A DNA stretch of 64,000 nucleotides from Russula earlei (lineage: Eukaryota > Basidiomycota > Agaricomycetes > Russulales > Russulaceae), in NCBI GenBank assembly GCA_025769875.1, contig JAGFNK010000168.1, positions 1 to 64,000 on the forward strand, read 5' to 3'. Positions 48,001-59,400 of the stretch are shown here, one piece after another. Numbering within the stretch: position 1 is the stretch's first letter; each line of letters starts with the position of its first letter. The notes below the pieces were generated by a model that ran no database searches, was not told where the DNA came from, and saw only the letters and a program-made list of their open reading frames with translations. Made by a program: the position numbers and the translations under genes.

Positions 48001-48289
48001 GGCTTGAATACATCTGGGGAGGCCTTCCGTTCGCCACGAACTGACCCCGATTTTGGCGCAAGTGTTCATCAGATTACCTGTAGGTTTGACTCTGTTGGCT
48101 CATCTGGTGATCGCGATCTGACTTTTGAACATGACATTCGACCCGGCCATGCCGTGATGACCGTTGATGCTCCACATACTTTTTATATCGTTTATGATCC
48201 CCGCTGCCCACTATCTGTGCAGCCGTGGGAAATGTTCTCCCGACTATAATTGGCGGTTGAGAAGGAGCCAATATTTGTCCCTCCGTTGT
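45078..48289. other. Long intergenic region, no gene seen
   Basis: 3.2 kb with no ORF over about 175 codons and none with a recognisable domain. A small AGGCCTCATT/AGGCCTAATT repeat lies at about 47692-47720. The region separates the older hydrophobin gene from the tandem array. Confidence 0.45.
45153..45161 (-). promoter_or_regulatory. TATA box of the first hydrophobin gene
   Basis: On the minus strand this reads TATAAAAAG and lies 76-84 bp upstream of the ATG. Confidence 0.55.
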
Positions 48290-48537
48290 CCGCGGTTCCG
48301 CGGTTCCTTTTGATCCGGCTTGGTTGTATTTCGATTCATCACCTATGTGCACCCAATCAAACAGACAGAGAAATCTCACGGTTGACAGACAACAAAGCTA
48401 GATTCAACACCACTCCGAGTAATCATCGTCGCATGTGACACTCGGAGGGTCTACAGGCATGGAATGAATGTGAACATAATCCGACCCCTCACGCCCCCCA
48501 ACCCTCGTTTCTTCGATGCGACCAAGCACAGCCGCTC

Positions 48538-48995
48538 TTAAATACCCAGAGTGACTGGGGTGCATCCAACATTGATGAGACCGCCTGTGTAAAAGTATAC
48601 GTCAGCAAGACAGCCGGAAAACGCAAAGGCACGAACTCTGATGGATGTTGTTGCAGCAAACCGCAGTGTTGGAGCTGTTGTATCATGTTAGTACCCTACA
48701 TACGACACGTGCAGAATAAAGAATACCATGCAGCACCGCCAATGAGGGAAAGACAGGACAACCCAACACCAAGGGTGGGGTTAACGGAGATGCCTAGCAG
48801 GCCCGAGAGAAGAGTCACGAGCCCGTTGGTGGGAGAAGTATAGGTGTTGCAGCATTGCACCGGTCCAGTGTTGCACTGGCTTGCAGGGATCGGCGTGAGG
48901 CTCGGAGGGTCGGAGCCACCATTGCATTGAGCAGCGACACTGCCAGCCGCAGCAAAGACCGCGAGCATAGAGAGAAGAGGTTTGTAAAGCAACAT
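48538..48995 (-). CDS. Class I hydrophobin, tandem copy R (9 Cys)
   Basis: Three exons (48727-48995, 48637-48674, 48538-48584) give 117 aa. The signal peptide MLLYKPLLSMLAVFAAAGSV is followed by QCNGGSDPPSLTPIPAS and the hydrophobin core QCNTGPVQCC, LSC, AAC, VCC, VGC. Spacings C-X6-CC-X31-C-X8-C-X5-CC-X12-C are class I. The extra Cys in QCNGG near the mature N-terminus makes nine. Intron 1 splits the fifth core Cys and intron 2 starts GTTCGT. The TATA box reads TATAAAGG about 80 bp upstream. Confidence 0.96.
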
Positions 48996-49442
48996 TGTGA
49001 AGACTAGATGGAGGCTGTGGAAATCCTGAAGCTGCGCTTGGGATGGGAAACAAACGAGCGACGGGCGGGCCCTTTATAGATTTCCTCGATGCTTGGGACA
49101 CCAACGATAGCAAGGGAATGTGCGTTCGTTATCGCGTAAAGGAGGAACCGGACTCCAGCGGGGTTCATCAGGGAAAGGAATCCTTCATCCGACAATTCAA
49201 TTCAGTTTCAATTGATATCTCACCACCACGGGACGAGTTCCCTAGTGTGTACAGAGATCCTATGCAATTCTGTCGTCACCTGGGCGCGGTCTTCACACGA
49301 TTTGGCGTGAACACAAGGTAGAGTACGTGGAGAGTGGACTAACCATAAGAGGAAGTTGATAGATTGCAAGAAGCTACCCCAGAATAGTTGTTTCCAAGAA
49401 CATTTGCCTTTCGCTTCGATTCCTCACCGTCCCCACGTTTTT

Positions 49443-49672
49443 TGTAGGATGATGACTCAGTCTTGTGTATCACAGACTGTATTGGTTAGTTAGCTAACCT
49501 GTACGATGATGACTGTTTACACTATTAGTTCAGATAAGTGGTAAGAGAATGTGCAGTGCTGACCTCAGGCTTGTGTATCACAGACTGAGGAAAAAGCGAA
49601 CAAGTAATTCGGTGATTTACAATTCCTGTCTGGTTTTGTCCGTTCCGCACCACGCCGCGGCTGCGCTCTAGC
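49443..49672 (-). mobile_element. LTR-like fragment inserted in unit 1
   Basis: About 230 bp present here but absent at the matching place in units 2 and 3. It is similar along its length to the reverse complement of about 55935-56142. The start TGTAGGATGATGAC corresponds to the end of that LTR, and the other end is truncated. Confidence 0.65.
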
Positions 49673-50714
49673 CGATCTCAGCTCTAGGAATTGGTAGGCG
49701 TTAGATTGTCGTCCAGACACCGGGATTGTGACTACTCTTCGAGGAATGACATCGGAGGGAGTACGGCGTTGAGTGCCAGTGCCAGCCGGCCACTGGCAGT
49801 GTACCCGTAATTGTCGAGTGCTGGTATTATTGCTAGTAGCACCGAGGTAAGTGATGAACAAACGGGACAGCAGAAAGGTGTGAACTACCCTGGCGTTCGT
49901 GTCGCGACTTGACTGTTACACATTCATTGGTCATAGAATCTCGTAGTCTTGGAATCTCGCCTTCAAATGAGCCATCGAGGCAGATGTTCATTGCTCCCGG
50001 AATACCCACTAGTTGTTGCATATCCCATCTGCATCAAGACCTTGGTATGGTGTACCTTACACTTGTTCTGCGCTGACAGTACCGAGCATTGTCGAATAGG
50101 TCCGAAATTCGAGCAAGACTCGCCATGGGCGAGGACACCTCATTCAAGAGCTAATAGAGTCAGGCTTCTCGCGAACTAACACCGATCAATTTGACCCAAG
50201 GATCGGGGTGTATCGCCGTCAATGTACGCAACAATTTGTTAAGATATATTTCAGGAACAAGTGTCCAGCGTGAGGCCTGGATGTCAAACCGATTGATGAA
50301 TCTCCCTCGCCGGCACCATGAAAGGCGGACAACATTTGAACGCGCACGCCTCCGCTAGCACGTCGCGAAACCCAAAACTGTGGATCTATGCTGAGGGCAG
50401 TGAAGAAGGACCGAGCTGCGCAGTCAACGCCACATGCCAGCAGATTATATGAGAAAATGCGAAAACATTAAAGTTACGCCAATTCGGGGAGGTTATGCCG
50501 TAATCAAGGTTTGTTTTTTTGTGCCTCACGTACAAAGCTATAAATATTATTTTGTTCCCACACACATACTAATATGCGTCCTATTTAAATGAATACATCG
50601 CACGCAAAACGCTGAAAATAATCTTATCCCAAGCGTGCGCGCATACATACTACGACTGCAACACAGCACATTTACTATGCTCCATAATCCACTTGATTTC
50701 CTATACCTCCATTG

Positions 50715-52600
50715 TCTGCAGTTCCTTCTGATTCGGCTTGTTTGCGTTTCGACTCGTCACCTATGTGCACCAAATCAAGCAGGCAGAGCATTCCCACAAT
50801 TGACAGACAACAAAGCTAGATTCAACACCACTCCGAGTAATCATCGTCGCATGTGACACTCGGAGGGTCTACAGGCATGGAATGAATGTGAACATAGTCC
50901 GACCCCTTACGCCCCCGGGCAATCCCTCGTTTCTTTGATTCAACCAGCTGCGACCAACTCGGCCGCGCTTAAATACCCAGAGTGACTGGGGTGCAGCCAA
51001 GATTGATGAGACCGCCTGTGTAAAAGTATACGTCAGCAAGACAACGGGAAAAGGCAAAGACCCGAACTCTGGTTGATATTGTTGCAGCAAACCGCAGTGT
51101 TGGAGCTGTTGTATCATGTTAGTACCTACATACAACACGTGCAGAATGAAAAAAAAAAAATACCATGAAGCACCACCAATGAGGGAAACGCAGGACAACC
51201 CAGCGCCGAGAGCGAGGTTAGGGACGAGTCCGAGCAGGCCCGAGAGAAGAGCCACGACCGAGTTGGTGGGAGAGGTATACGTGCTGCAGCATTGCACCGG
51301 TCCAGTGTTGCACTGGCTTGCAGGGATCGGCGTGAGGCTCGGAGGGTCGGTACCACCGTTGCAAGATGCAGCAGTGACGCTGCCTGCCGCAGCGAAGACC
51401 GCGAGCATAGAGAGAAGAGGTTTGTAAAGCAACATTGTGAAGACTGATGGAGGCTGTGGAAATCCTGAAGCTGCGCTTGGAATGGGGAACAGACGAGCAA
51501 CGAGCGGCCCTTTTATAGATTTCCTCGATGCTTGGGACAACAATGATAGCAAAGGAATTTGCATTCGTTATAGCGTAAAGGAGGTATCGGAGTTCAGCGG
51601 GTTTCAGAAAAAGGAGTCCTTCATCTGCCAATTCCATTCAGTTTCGATTGTTATCCGTCCACTACGGGGCGAGTTCCCTGGTGTGTACGGAAATTGTATG
51701 CAATTCTGTACCTGGGCGGGGTCTTCGCACGGTCTTCACACGATTTGGGTTCTTGGCGCGAACAGAAGGTAGAGTACGTGGAGAGTGGACTAACCACAAG
51801 AGGAAGCTGAGAGATTGCAAGAAGCTACCCCAGAATAGTTGTTTCCAAGATTATTATTTGCCTTTCGCTTCGATAAATCACCGTCCCCATGCTTTTCGCC
51901 GATCTCAGCTCTAGGAATTAGTAGCGTTAGATTGTCGTCCAGACACCGGGATTGTGACTACTCTTCGAGGAATGACATCGGAGGGAGTGCGACATTGAGT
52001 GACAGCCGGCCTGTGTACCCGTGATTGTCGAGTGCTGGTATTATTGTTAGTAGCACCGAGGTAAGTGATGAAAAAAGGGACGGCAGAAAGGTGTGCACTA
52101 CCCTGGCGTTCGTGTCGTGACTTGACTGTTACACTTTCATCGGTCATAGAATCTCGTAGTCTTGGAATCTCGCCTTGAATTGAGCCGTCGAGGCAGATGT
52201 TCATTGTTCCCGGAATACCCACTATTTCTTGCATGGTATGGTGTACTTGTTCTGCGCTGACAGTACCAAGCGTTGTCGAATGGGTCTGAAATTCGAGCAA
52301 GACTCGCCATGGGCGAGGACACCTCATGCAAGCGCTAATAGGCAGTCAACACCATGCCGGAGATAAAAACGAACAATGCGGGCCGGCGCGGTGGAAATGG
52401 CCATGCCGTAATCAGTGCAGGGTTGTTTTTTGTGCCTCAGGCGCAAAGCTATATATATATATTCCTTTGTTCCCGCGCACATACGTACTTGCTAGGTAGT
52501 ACGCGCTTTGTAGATAGAGTGTTTTTCCCCGCAAGCAAAACACTGAGATAATCTAAAGCCGGCGCGGATATGACGGCAACAGCACGTGTACTATACCTCC
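50715..52600. repeat. Tandem duplication unit 2 (hydrophobin S)
   Basis: Second copy, about 1.9 kb. The block from the 3' flank to the CGGTCATAGAATCTCG region is shared with unit 1. Confidence 0.85.
50969..51435 (-). CDS. Class I hydrophobin, tandem copy S (9 Cys)
   Basis: Three exons (51164-51435, 51068-51105, 50969-51015) give 118 aa, one more than its neighbours because of a codon inserted before the extra Cys (TAASCNGG). The core is QCNTGPVQCC, LSC, ASC, VCC, LGC. It differs from copy T at only a few residues (ALGAG versus SLGAG). Intron 1 has a 12-A run on the + strand that is absent from copy R. TATAAAA is present upstream (near 51511-51517). Confidence 0.96.
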
Positions 52601-52604
52601 ATTG

Positions 52605-54635
52605 TCTGCAGTTCTTTCTGATTCGGCTTGTTTGTTTGCATTTCGACTCGTCACCTATCACTTTGCACCAAATCAAACAGACAGAGTATTCTCACGATTG
52701 ACAGACAACAAAGCTAGATTCAACACCACTCCGAGTAATCATCGTCGCATGTGACACTCGGAGGGTCTACAGGCATGGAATGAATGTGAACATAGTCCGA
52801 CCCCTTACGCCCCCCATCCCTCGTTTCTTCGATTCAACCAGCTGCGACCAACTCGGCCGCGCTTAGATACCCAGAGTGACTGGGGTGCAGCCAAGATTGA
52901 TGAGACCGCCTGTGTAAAAGTATACGTCAGCAAGACAACGGGAAAAGGCAAAGACCCGAACTCTGGTTGATATTGTTGCAGCAAACCGCGGTGTTGGAGC
53001 TGTTGTATCATGTTAGTACCTACATACAACACGTCAAAAATGAAAAAAAAATACCATGAAGCACCGCCAATGAGGGAAACACAGGACAACCCAGCGCCGA
53101 GAGAGAGGTTAGGGACGAGACCGAGCAGGCCCGAGAGAAGAGCCACGACCGAGTTGGTGGGAGAGGTATACGTGCTGCAGCATTGCACCGGTCCAGTGTT
53201 GCACTGGCTTGCAGGGATCGGCGTGAGGCTCGGAGGGTCGGTGCCACCATTGCATTGAGCGGCGACACTGCCAGCCGCAGCAAAGACAGCGAGCATAGAG
53301 AGAAGAGGTTTGTAAAGCAACATTGTGAAGACTAGATGGAGGCTGTGGAAATCCTGAAGCTGCGCTTGGGATGGGGAACAAACGAGCAACGAGCGGCCTT
53401 TTTGTAGATTTCCTCGATGCTTGGTACACCAACGATAGAAAAGGAATAAGTGTTCGTTATCGCGTAAGGGGTGTACCGGACTTCAACCGGGTTCGTGAGG
53501 AAAAGGAGACCTTCGTCTGTCAATTCAATTCAGCTTTAATTGTTATATTGCCACTACGGGGCGAGTTCCCTGGTGTGTACAGAGATTGTGTGCAACTCTG
53601 TCGTCACCTGAGCGCGGTCTTCACACGGTCTTCACACGATTTGGGCTCTTGGCATTTCCGGAAGGCAGAGTATGCGGAGAGCTGATAGATTGCAAGAAGC
53701 TTCGATTCTTCTCCGTCCCCGCGTATTTAGCCGACCTGAGCTCTAAAAATCGGTAGCGTTAGATTGTCGTCCAATCGTGTCCAGACATTGGGATTGTCGA
53801 GTGCTGGTATTATTGCTGGTAACACCGAGGTAAGTGATAAACAAAGGGACGGCAGAAGGGTGTGTCTTGCCGTGGCATTCCTGTCGTGTCGTGTCCTGAC
53901 TCTCACACTTTCATCCTTCATTGGTCATGAAATCTTGCCTTCAATTGAATCATCGAGGCAGATGTTCATTGCTCCCGGAATACGGTTCTTCCATATCCCA
54001 TCTGTATCAACACCATGGAATTGTATACCTGACGCTTCTTCTGCGCCGACAGTACCAAGCATTGTCGAATGGGCCCGAGAATTGAACAAGACTTGCCATT
54101 GGCGCGTCCGAGTCTATTGAGGATACCTCATCCAAGCGCTAAAAGGGCCAGGCTTCTCGCGAACTAACACCGATCATTCTGACTCAAGAATCGAAGCGTA
54201 CGCAAGTAGTTTGTTCTCTAGTAACAATTGTCCAGCGTGAGGCCCGGATATCAAACCGATTGATGAATCCGCGGAGACCATCTCTGCTTTGGGCGGTTTC
54301 CGTCAGTATCCCTTTGAATTTGTGCAGAAAACCAACGGCTTGGGCGGTGTCCTTCGCCTGCATTATGAGAAGCGGCTAACCCCTGACCGCGTAGCGTCCT
54401 CCTCATGTAACAGTACAACACGCCTCCGCAGCACGTTGCATAACACTAAACGATCTATATGCTGAGGTCAGTGAAAAAGACAGCCTGGGTGGCGGAGTCA
54501 ACGCCACATGCCAGCAGATTATGAGAGAATACGAAAAAAAAGAAATAGATGAGCCAACAATGCAGGGTCGGCGCGGTGCAATGGCCGGGAAGTCATGCCG
54601 TAATCAATACGGGGTGTTTTTTTTTCTTGAAGGAG
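52605..54635. repeat. Tandem duplication unit 3 (hydrophobin T)
   Basis: Third copy, about 2.0 kb. The gene region is most like unit 2, and the far upstream part is more diverged and partly deleted. It ends near GCATGGCCGTAATC-like sequence at about 54600. Confidence 0.8.
52863..53323 (-). CDS. Class I hydrophobin, tandem copy T (9 Cys)
   Basis: Three exons (53055-53323, 52962-52999, 52863-52909) give 117 aa. The signal peptide is identical to copy R (MLLYKPLLSMLAVFAAA), the spacer reads QCNGGTDPPS, and the core matches copy S. The position where R and S have a TATA box reads TACAAAAAGG here, so its promoter may be weaker or use another start. Confidence 0.96.
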
Positions 54636-55917
54636 TTGTACCCAGCTGCAAGAATGCAAGTCGCGGACTTTTTTTTTTTTTCCCATATAGCCGTTACGAT
54701 ATGCGAAGCGGTGACAGGACCAGGTCAACAATTGGAGGCAACGTTCAAAATCATTGGGGTTCGCAGGTCGGGGTTTCACCCTCGAAAGTCTTGACAGCTC
54801 GTCCAAACCATCGCAAGCAATTAGTATCCGGCCATAGAGGGTCGCCCTTTGTCACATGCCATCCATTCAAGTGGAGTTTCAGGTGCCAGAGTACCCAGAG
54901 GCACAGCGCACGTCACGACGTTGGACGTGTTCAATTGCTGACCGCGACGGAGATTGGGAGGTCTCCACCATGGGTATCGACACTCATCCCCCAGTTACGG
55001 ATGAAAGCAGCGCCACCACATCCACACGTCGTTGCCACAGCACAACTTGGCCTGGTTCATTGATCAAACTATGTAGATGCCCTAGCTGGACGCTGCCAGC
55101 AAGGTGAGTAATGAGTGTCTCAGCTGCATCCAAGATCGAAGATGATCTAGTGGGATCGTCGGAATGGGGGTATGTGACGCAAACTGCCCCCGACCAACGT
55201 GCGAGATAAACGTTAGGCTCACCCCTGACGTAAATCAGATTCTTCGTTGAGATTTGAGGGCGATGGTGTACATATCCAGTACAATAATTGTATCGCTCAT
55301 CTCGCCCCTCGCTTCTTGGCGCCAGAATCAGTTTCCTGGACCAGCAACCTGGGTCGTGGCGGCCACTGGAGCACGCAGCGAACTCAGGCTCATCATCAAT
55401 AGCGATTAAGGAGATTCAACGAGGCCAGTGAGCTTCCCCTTCCCTTACACTGCCGGCCTTGTTGAAACATAATGGAGTATCCGAATGTTACCATCCGAGT
55501 CTTGGCAGATGTCAATCCATATTCTTCGGATCAGGAGTATAGAATGAGAAAAAGTTATTGGCGCCGTATGTTAGCGACCAGGACACTTATTGGAAAGATG
55601 ATCCCCGTTGTTTTTTTGTATAGTGGTGTCTCGGGGGCGTGAGAGAGGAAATCGACGGAATATTGATGTCCACAATAGGCCGGTCCACGATTCCAGACAC
55701 GGTGCTCTGGATATAGTATCTGGGATCGGGGTACACGACGCCACCTGTCAGGAAACCGACCACGGGGCCAAAGCGTGATGGCCAGTCTGTCAAACGGTGA
55801 GAAAAGCAATAATGTGAATGACAGAGAAATGGGGCGTGTAAGGATGGGGGTGCTGTAATGGATCATGAACGGGATGGGCGGTAATACATGAGTCCTGGGT
55901 GCAAGAGAGGGACGCCG
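54636..55917. other. Intergenic region, no gene seen
   Basis: 1.3 kb between the hydrophobin array and the solo LTR, with T-runs at about 54610 and 54670. No gene is supported. Confidence 0.45.
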
Positions 55918-56142
55918 TGTTGGAGTTGGACGTGCAGCCACCGCGTGGCGCGAACGGACAAACTGGATCGATCGTACGTAATTCGAATTAGTTGTCGTTC
56001 GTTTTTCCCCTCAGTCTCTGAGGTTAGTCCACGCTCCTTTACTTTTTCATTTAAACTAATAGTGTACATAGTTAGTTATCATCCTTCAGGGTAGCTAACC
56101 AACCAACACAGTTTCTTATGCACAAGACTGAGTTATCCTTCA
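55918..56142 (+). mobile_element. Solo LTR, about 225 bp
   Basis: It starts TGTTGGAGTTGG and ends ATCCTTCA (TG...CA). The flanking 5-mers CGCCG and CGCAG are nearly identical, as an aged target duplication would be. The reverse-complement relative at 49443-49672 shows the family is dispersed. No internal retroelement sequence is attached. Confidence 0.6.
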
Positions 56143-56420
56143 CGCAGTGAGATCCGTGCTAGCACTCCATTTCCTCAGGCGTTCGTAACGACCAACATCT
56201 CAGTCGCCATTAGTAACATTGCCTGAGGCTGAGGGTCACCGCCTGTAATTTCTGGTTACTGCCCAGTGGTTACCCTTTTTTTGTTTCAAATTCAACATGT
56301 CTGAGAAGGGTTCTTTTCAGCTACTTGCACTCATACGACAACTTAATCAAATCATACCTCACACCTCGATCCAGATGCATGTCACCAACATCCGAGTCGT
56401 CCCCAAGTCCCCTATCAGAG

Positions 56421-59400
56421 TCAGAACTGATCGTCGGCAAAGAGGTTGACTCCAGTCAGGCACTTGTAATTGTAATCGAAGACGGGTCGGTACGTGAACA
56501 AGCTTCGCGCCTTCAACTGTGCGATGTGCTGCTCCTCAGGATCAACTTGAATTGGCTCCTCATCGTTCCCCTCTGTCTCCTGTGCCAGCCTGAGCCCACG
56601 CTGTACGGATTGCTGTACGTCCGTCAAATGCACGAGCCGTCGACATCCAGGGTGTGCGACCGCCGCATCTCGCAGTCGGGTATAACAGCGCGCGGGGGCG
56701 TCATACGACGGTACGGGAGGGTACTCATTTTCCTCTTCGACAACATCGCTTGCCGCACCCTTCTTCGCGACCTCAGTTGCTAGCTTTTCCTCGAGGCGAT
56801 CCGCAAAGGAGAGCAGCTCAGTTGCCAGTTTGGTGCCGCGAATGAGGCAACCGTCCGCGAGGAGCGCATCCAGAGTCTTGCGTAGCTTCGGGATCTCAAC
56901 CTTTTGTTTTTGTCGAATGGTGATGTGTTCTGCAACTGATATACCCCAGGAACTACTATCTCTTTCGGCCTGCGCGCCTCAACGTAACCTACGACCCGAG
57001 GAAGGTACTTGAGGAAGGCGACCTCCAGCGGCGTCTGTCCGACGCTGTTCTCCGTGTACATGTGTTCCGTGGGACCGTACTGGAGAAGAATCTCGACAAG
57101 GGCGGTGTTCGAATCCTGAACTGCAATGTGCAGAGGAGTAGATCCGTTGGCGTCTTTAAGCAGACAGTGGCAGGATTAACCCCAAACTCTAGGATGGTTC
57201 GCACAGTTATTGGGTATCTGCGCTTGACGGCCAACATCAAAGGCTGCAACAGCGCAGAGTGAGCGACACAATCTAAGACCAGACAAAAGGAAGCTTATAC
57301 CGTGTTAGAAGCCTTGGACCTTTGTGTCATCAGCTCATGTGTCAACTCCTTCGGAAGAGTCTTGAGTAGATGTATGATAAACTTGAATCTCTTGGCGTTT
57401 TCGGATAGACAGGCGAGGTGGTAGATATTCCAGCTTGAGAGTTCCCATCATGACTAGCCAGCCGACAGCAAGATGACATTTCAACTTACCCACGGGGATC
57501 ACGTTCCCTTGGATCGCAGCCCCTCTCTAACACGAAGTCTACAATTTCCGAGCTGGAGCAATAATAGGCGGCAGTCAAGAGCGCATTGAAACCGACGAAC
57601 TTCGTCCTGCCTTCCTATCAGCACCACTACGGCGCGACCCCAATTTCCACGATGAAAGCCGCACCTTTGGTGAAGCATTCCCACCATTAAGTTCGGCTTA
57701 AGTGCGAACAGCTGTTTCAAGATTTCCAATTTGTTATTTTTCACTGCGCAGAGGAGAGGAGATTCGTTTAGTTCGTCGAGTTGCCAGCCGAGCAGAGCCG
57801 GGAGGGCTGCGCTTAAGTTATCGATGCTCTTCAGGTACTGCGCAATGTCATCGCTGTAGGTTGAAGCATAATATGTATACGCTGCTAGGGACCGTGGGCC
57901 GGCGAGATATTCGACAACCTTTGCAGCCCCGAAAAAGATGGCACTGCGGAGCAGATCGTAGTTATACGTAATGACCTTTTGCTTACTCTGTCCTTGTTGT
58001 GCCATATCTGCACGTCGTTTGCCACCAACTTTAAGTCCGAGGTAGACGCGTTCTTCTACGACCTTCGCGTCCATATGGAGGGTTTTCACTTTTTCGGAGA
58101 GAAAGGGAATCCCAACTCCCGTACGGCGGGTAAGCTCATCGAGCATGTCGGGACGATCGAGCTTCACAACCAACTCATGAACTACGCCATCTGGCCAGAG
58201 TGCTGCCCCGGCAAATTGGTACAATTCAAGGATGCGGACGAACGCCTCGAAGTCATCATCGTACACAGCTTTCTGGAGTGGGGTGCAGCAGATGAACTTC
58301 CTGACAGTTCTGAGGCTGCTTTGGACCTTGAGCATCTTCTTGGGGGGAGCCTCTGCGCGAACAGCAGAAGGTCTTGCAGCAAGGTCGACAAAATTGATTT
58401 CTTTCGGTTCGCTGTAGTCCTCCGAAGTGCAACTTCCCTCATCTGAATCATCTGCGAGGCGTAGAATGTGACAACCCATAGATAATGTAGCCATATGGGA
58501 GTGCTTACCATCTGAGAGTATACTTGATACAGGATCGATTGGCGCGGCTTCAGCGTCTGGGTCTTGGTACTGGGCGGTAGCGATTGCGATTACAAGGCGT
58601 GCGTTTCCCAATGACGACGGTGCAGCGCGACGAGGAGCGGAGTCCACCCTATGATATGAGTGTCAACAACTCAGCCTTTGCAGAAGGGATGGGTCATCGC
58701 ATACCGGTCAGCGACCCAAAGCCGATATTGAGAGCAGTAGTCTGCACGGAAATCTGTATCGGCTCCTTGTCTTCTGCAATGTGCTTGGGGAGGCAGAGCT
58801 CCTGGACTGATACACTGTCTCCGGTCCAGCATGCCTCGTACAGCTCATCATAGATCATCTTGAGATAAGCCGGTATACGAATCGTACCAAACCTGGCGTG
58901 GCGAATATATCCCGACTCTTGGAGAGTAGTGTGACCCGGGGCAGGGTTCGTAGGGACAGCGGTCGTCTGGACGGTTTGCGGCGCACCGCTAGGTGGCGCG
59001 CTACTGTGAGAGCGCAGAATGGAATCTGCACGCATGTAGTAATCCCTCGTCGCTACGCCGTTGTCTTTATTCAGCTCCGGCGCGAGGACGTTCCACGTAT
59101 TGTGAAGCCTTTTTGCATTAGAGAAACGCGCCGCCATGAGGTATGCACGGTATGCCGCCCACGTGTCGTCAGGGGGAGAAGAAGGCCTTTGTATGGCAGG
59201 GGGGTTTGGGGTCCACAGGTCCGCAACAATCGCGGAGGTCCATTGCAGCAGGTTCAAGGGTTGCCAGTTAGACGTTTTGATAGACGCGTCGACGGTTGCA
59301 CCCAGGGCAGCCAGCAGCGAGATAATTTGATCGCGTTGAAGGAATGCGACTTCGACTGGCAAATAAACGCGACTGTAGTGCGCCCTACTAACGGGACAAT

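Larger units (their letters stand above)
48290..50690. repeat. Tandem duplication unit 1 (hydrophobin R)
   Basis: The segment from TTCCTTTTGATCCGGCTTG through the hydrophobin gene to the AGCTATAAATATT region recurs at about 50715-52600 and 52605-54635. Identity is high across the gene, its upstream 700 bp and downstream flank. This copy alone carries an extra piece at 49443-49672. Confidence 0.85.
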
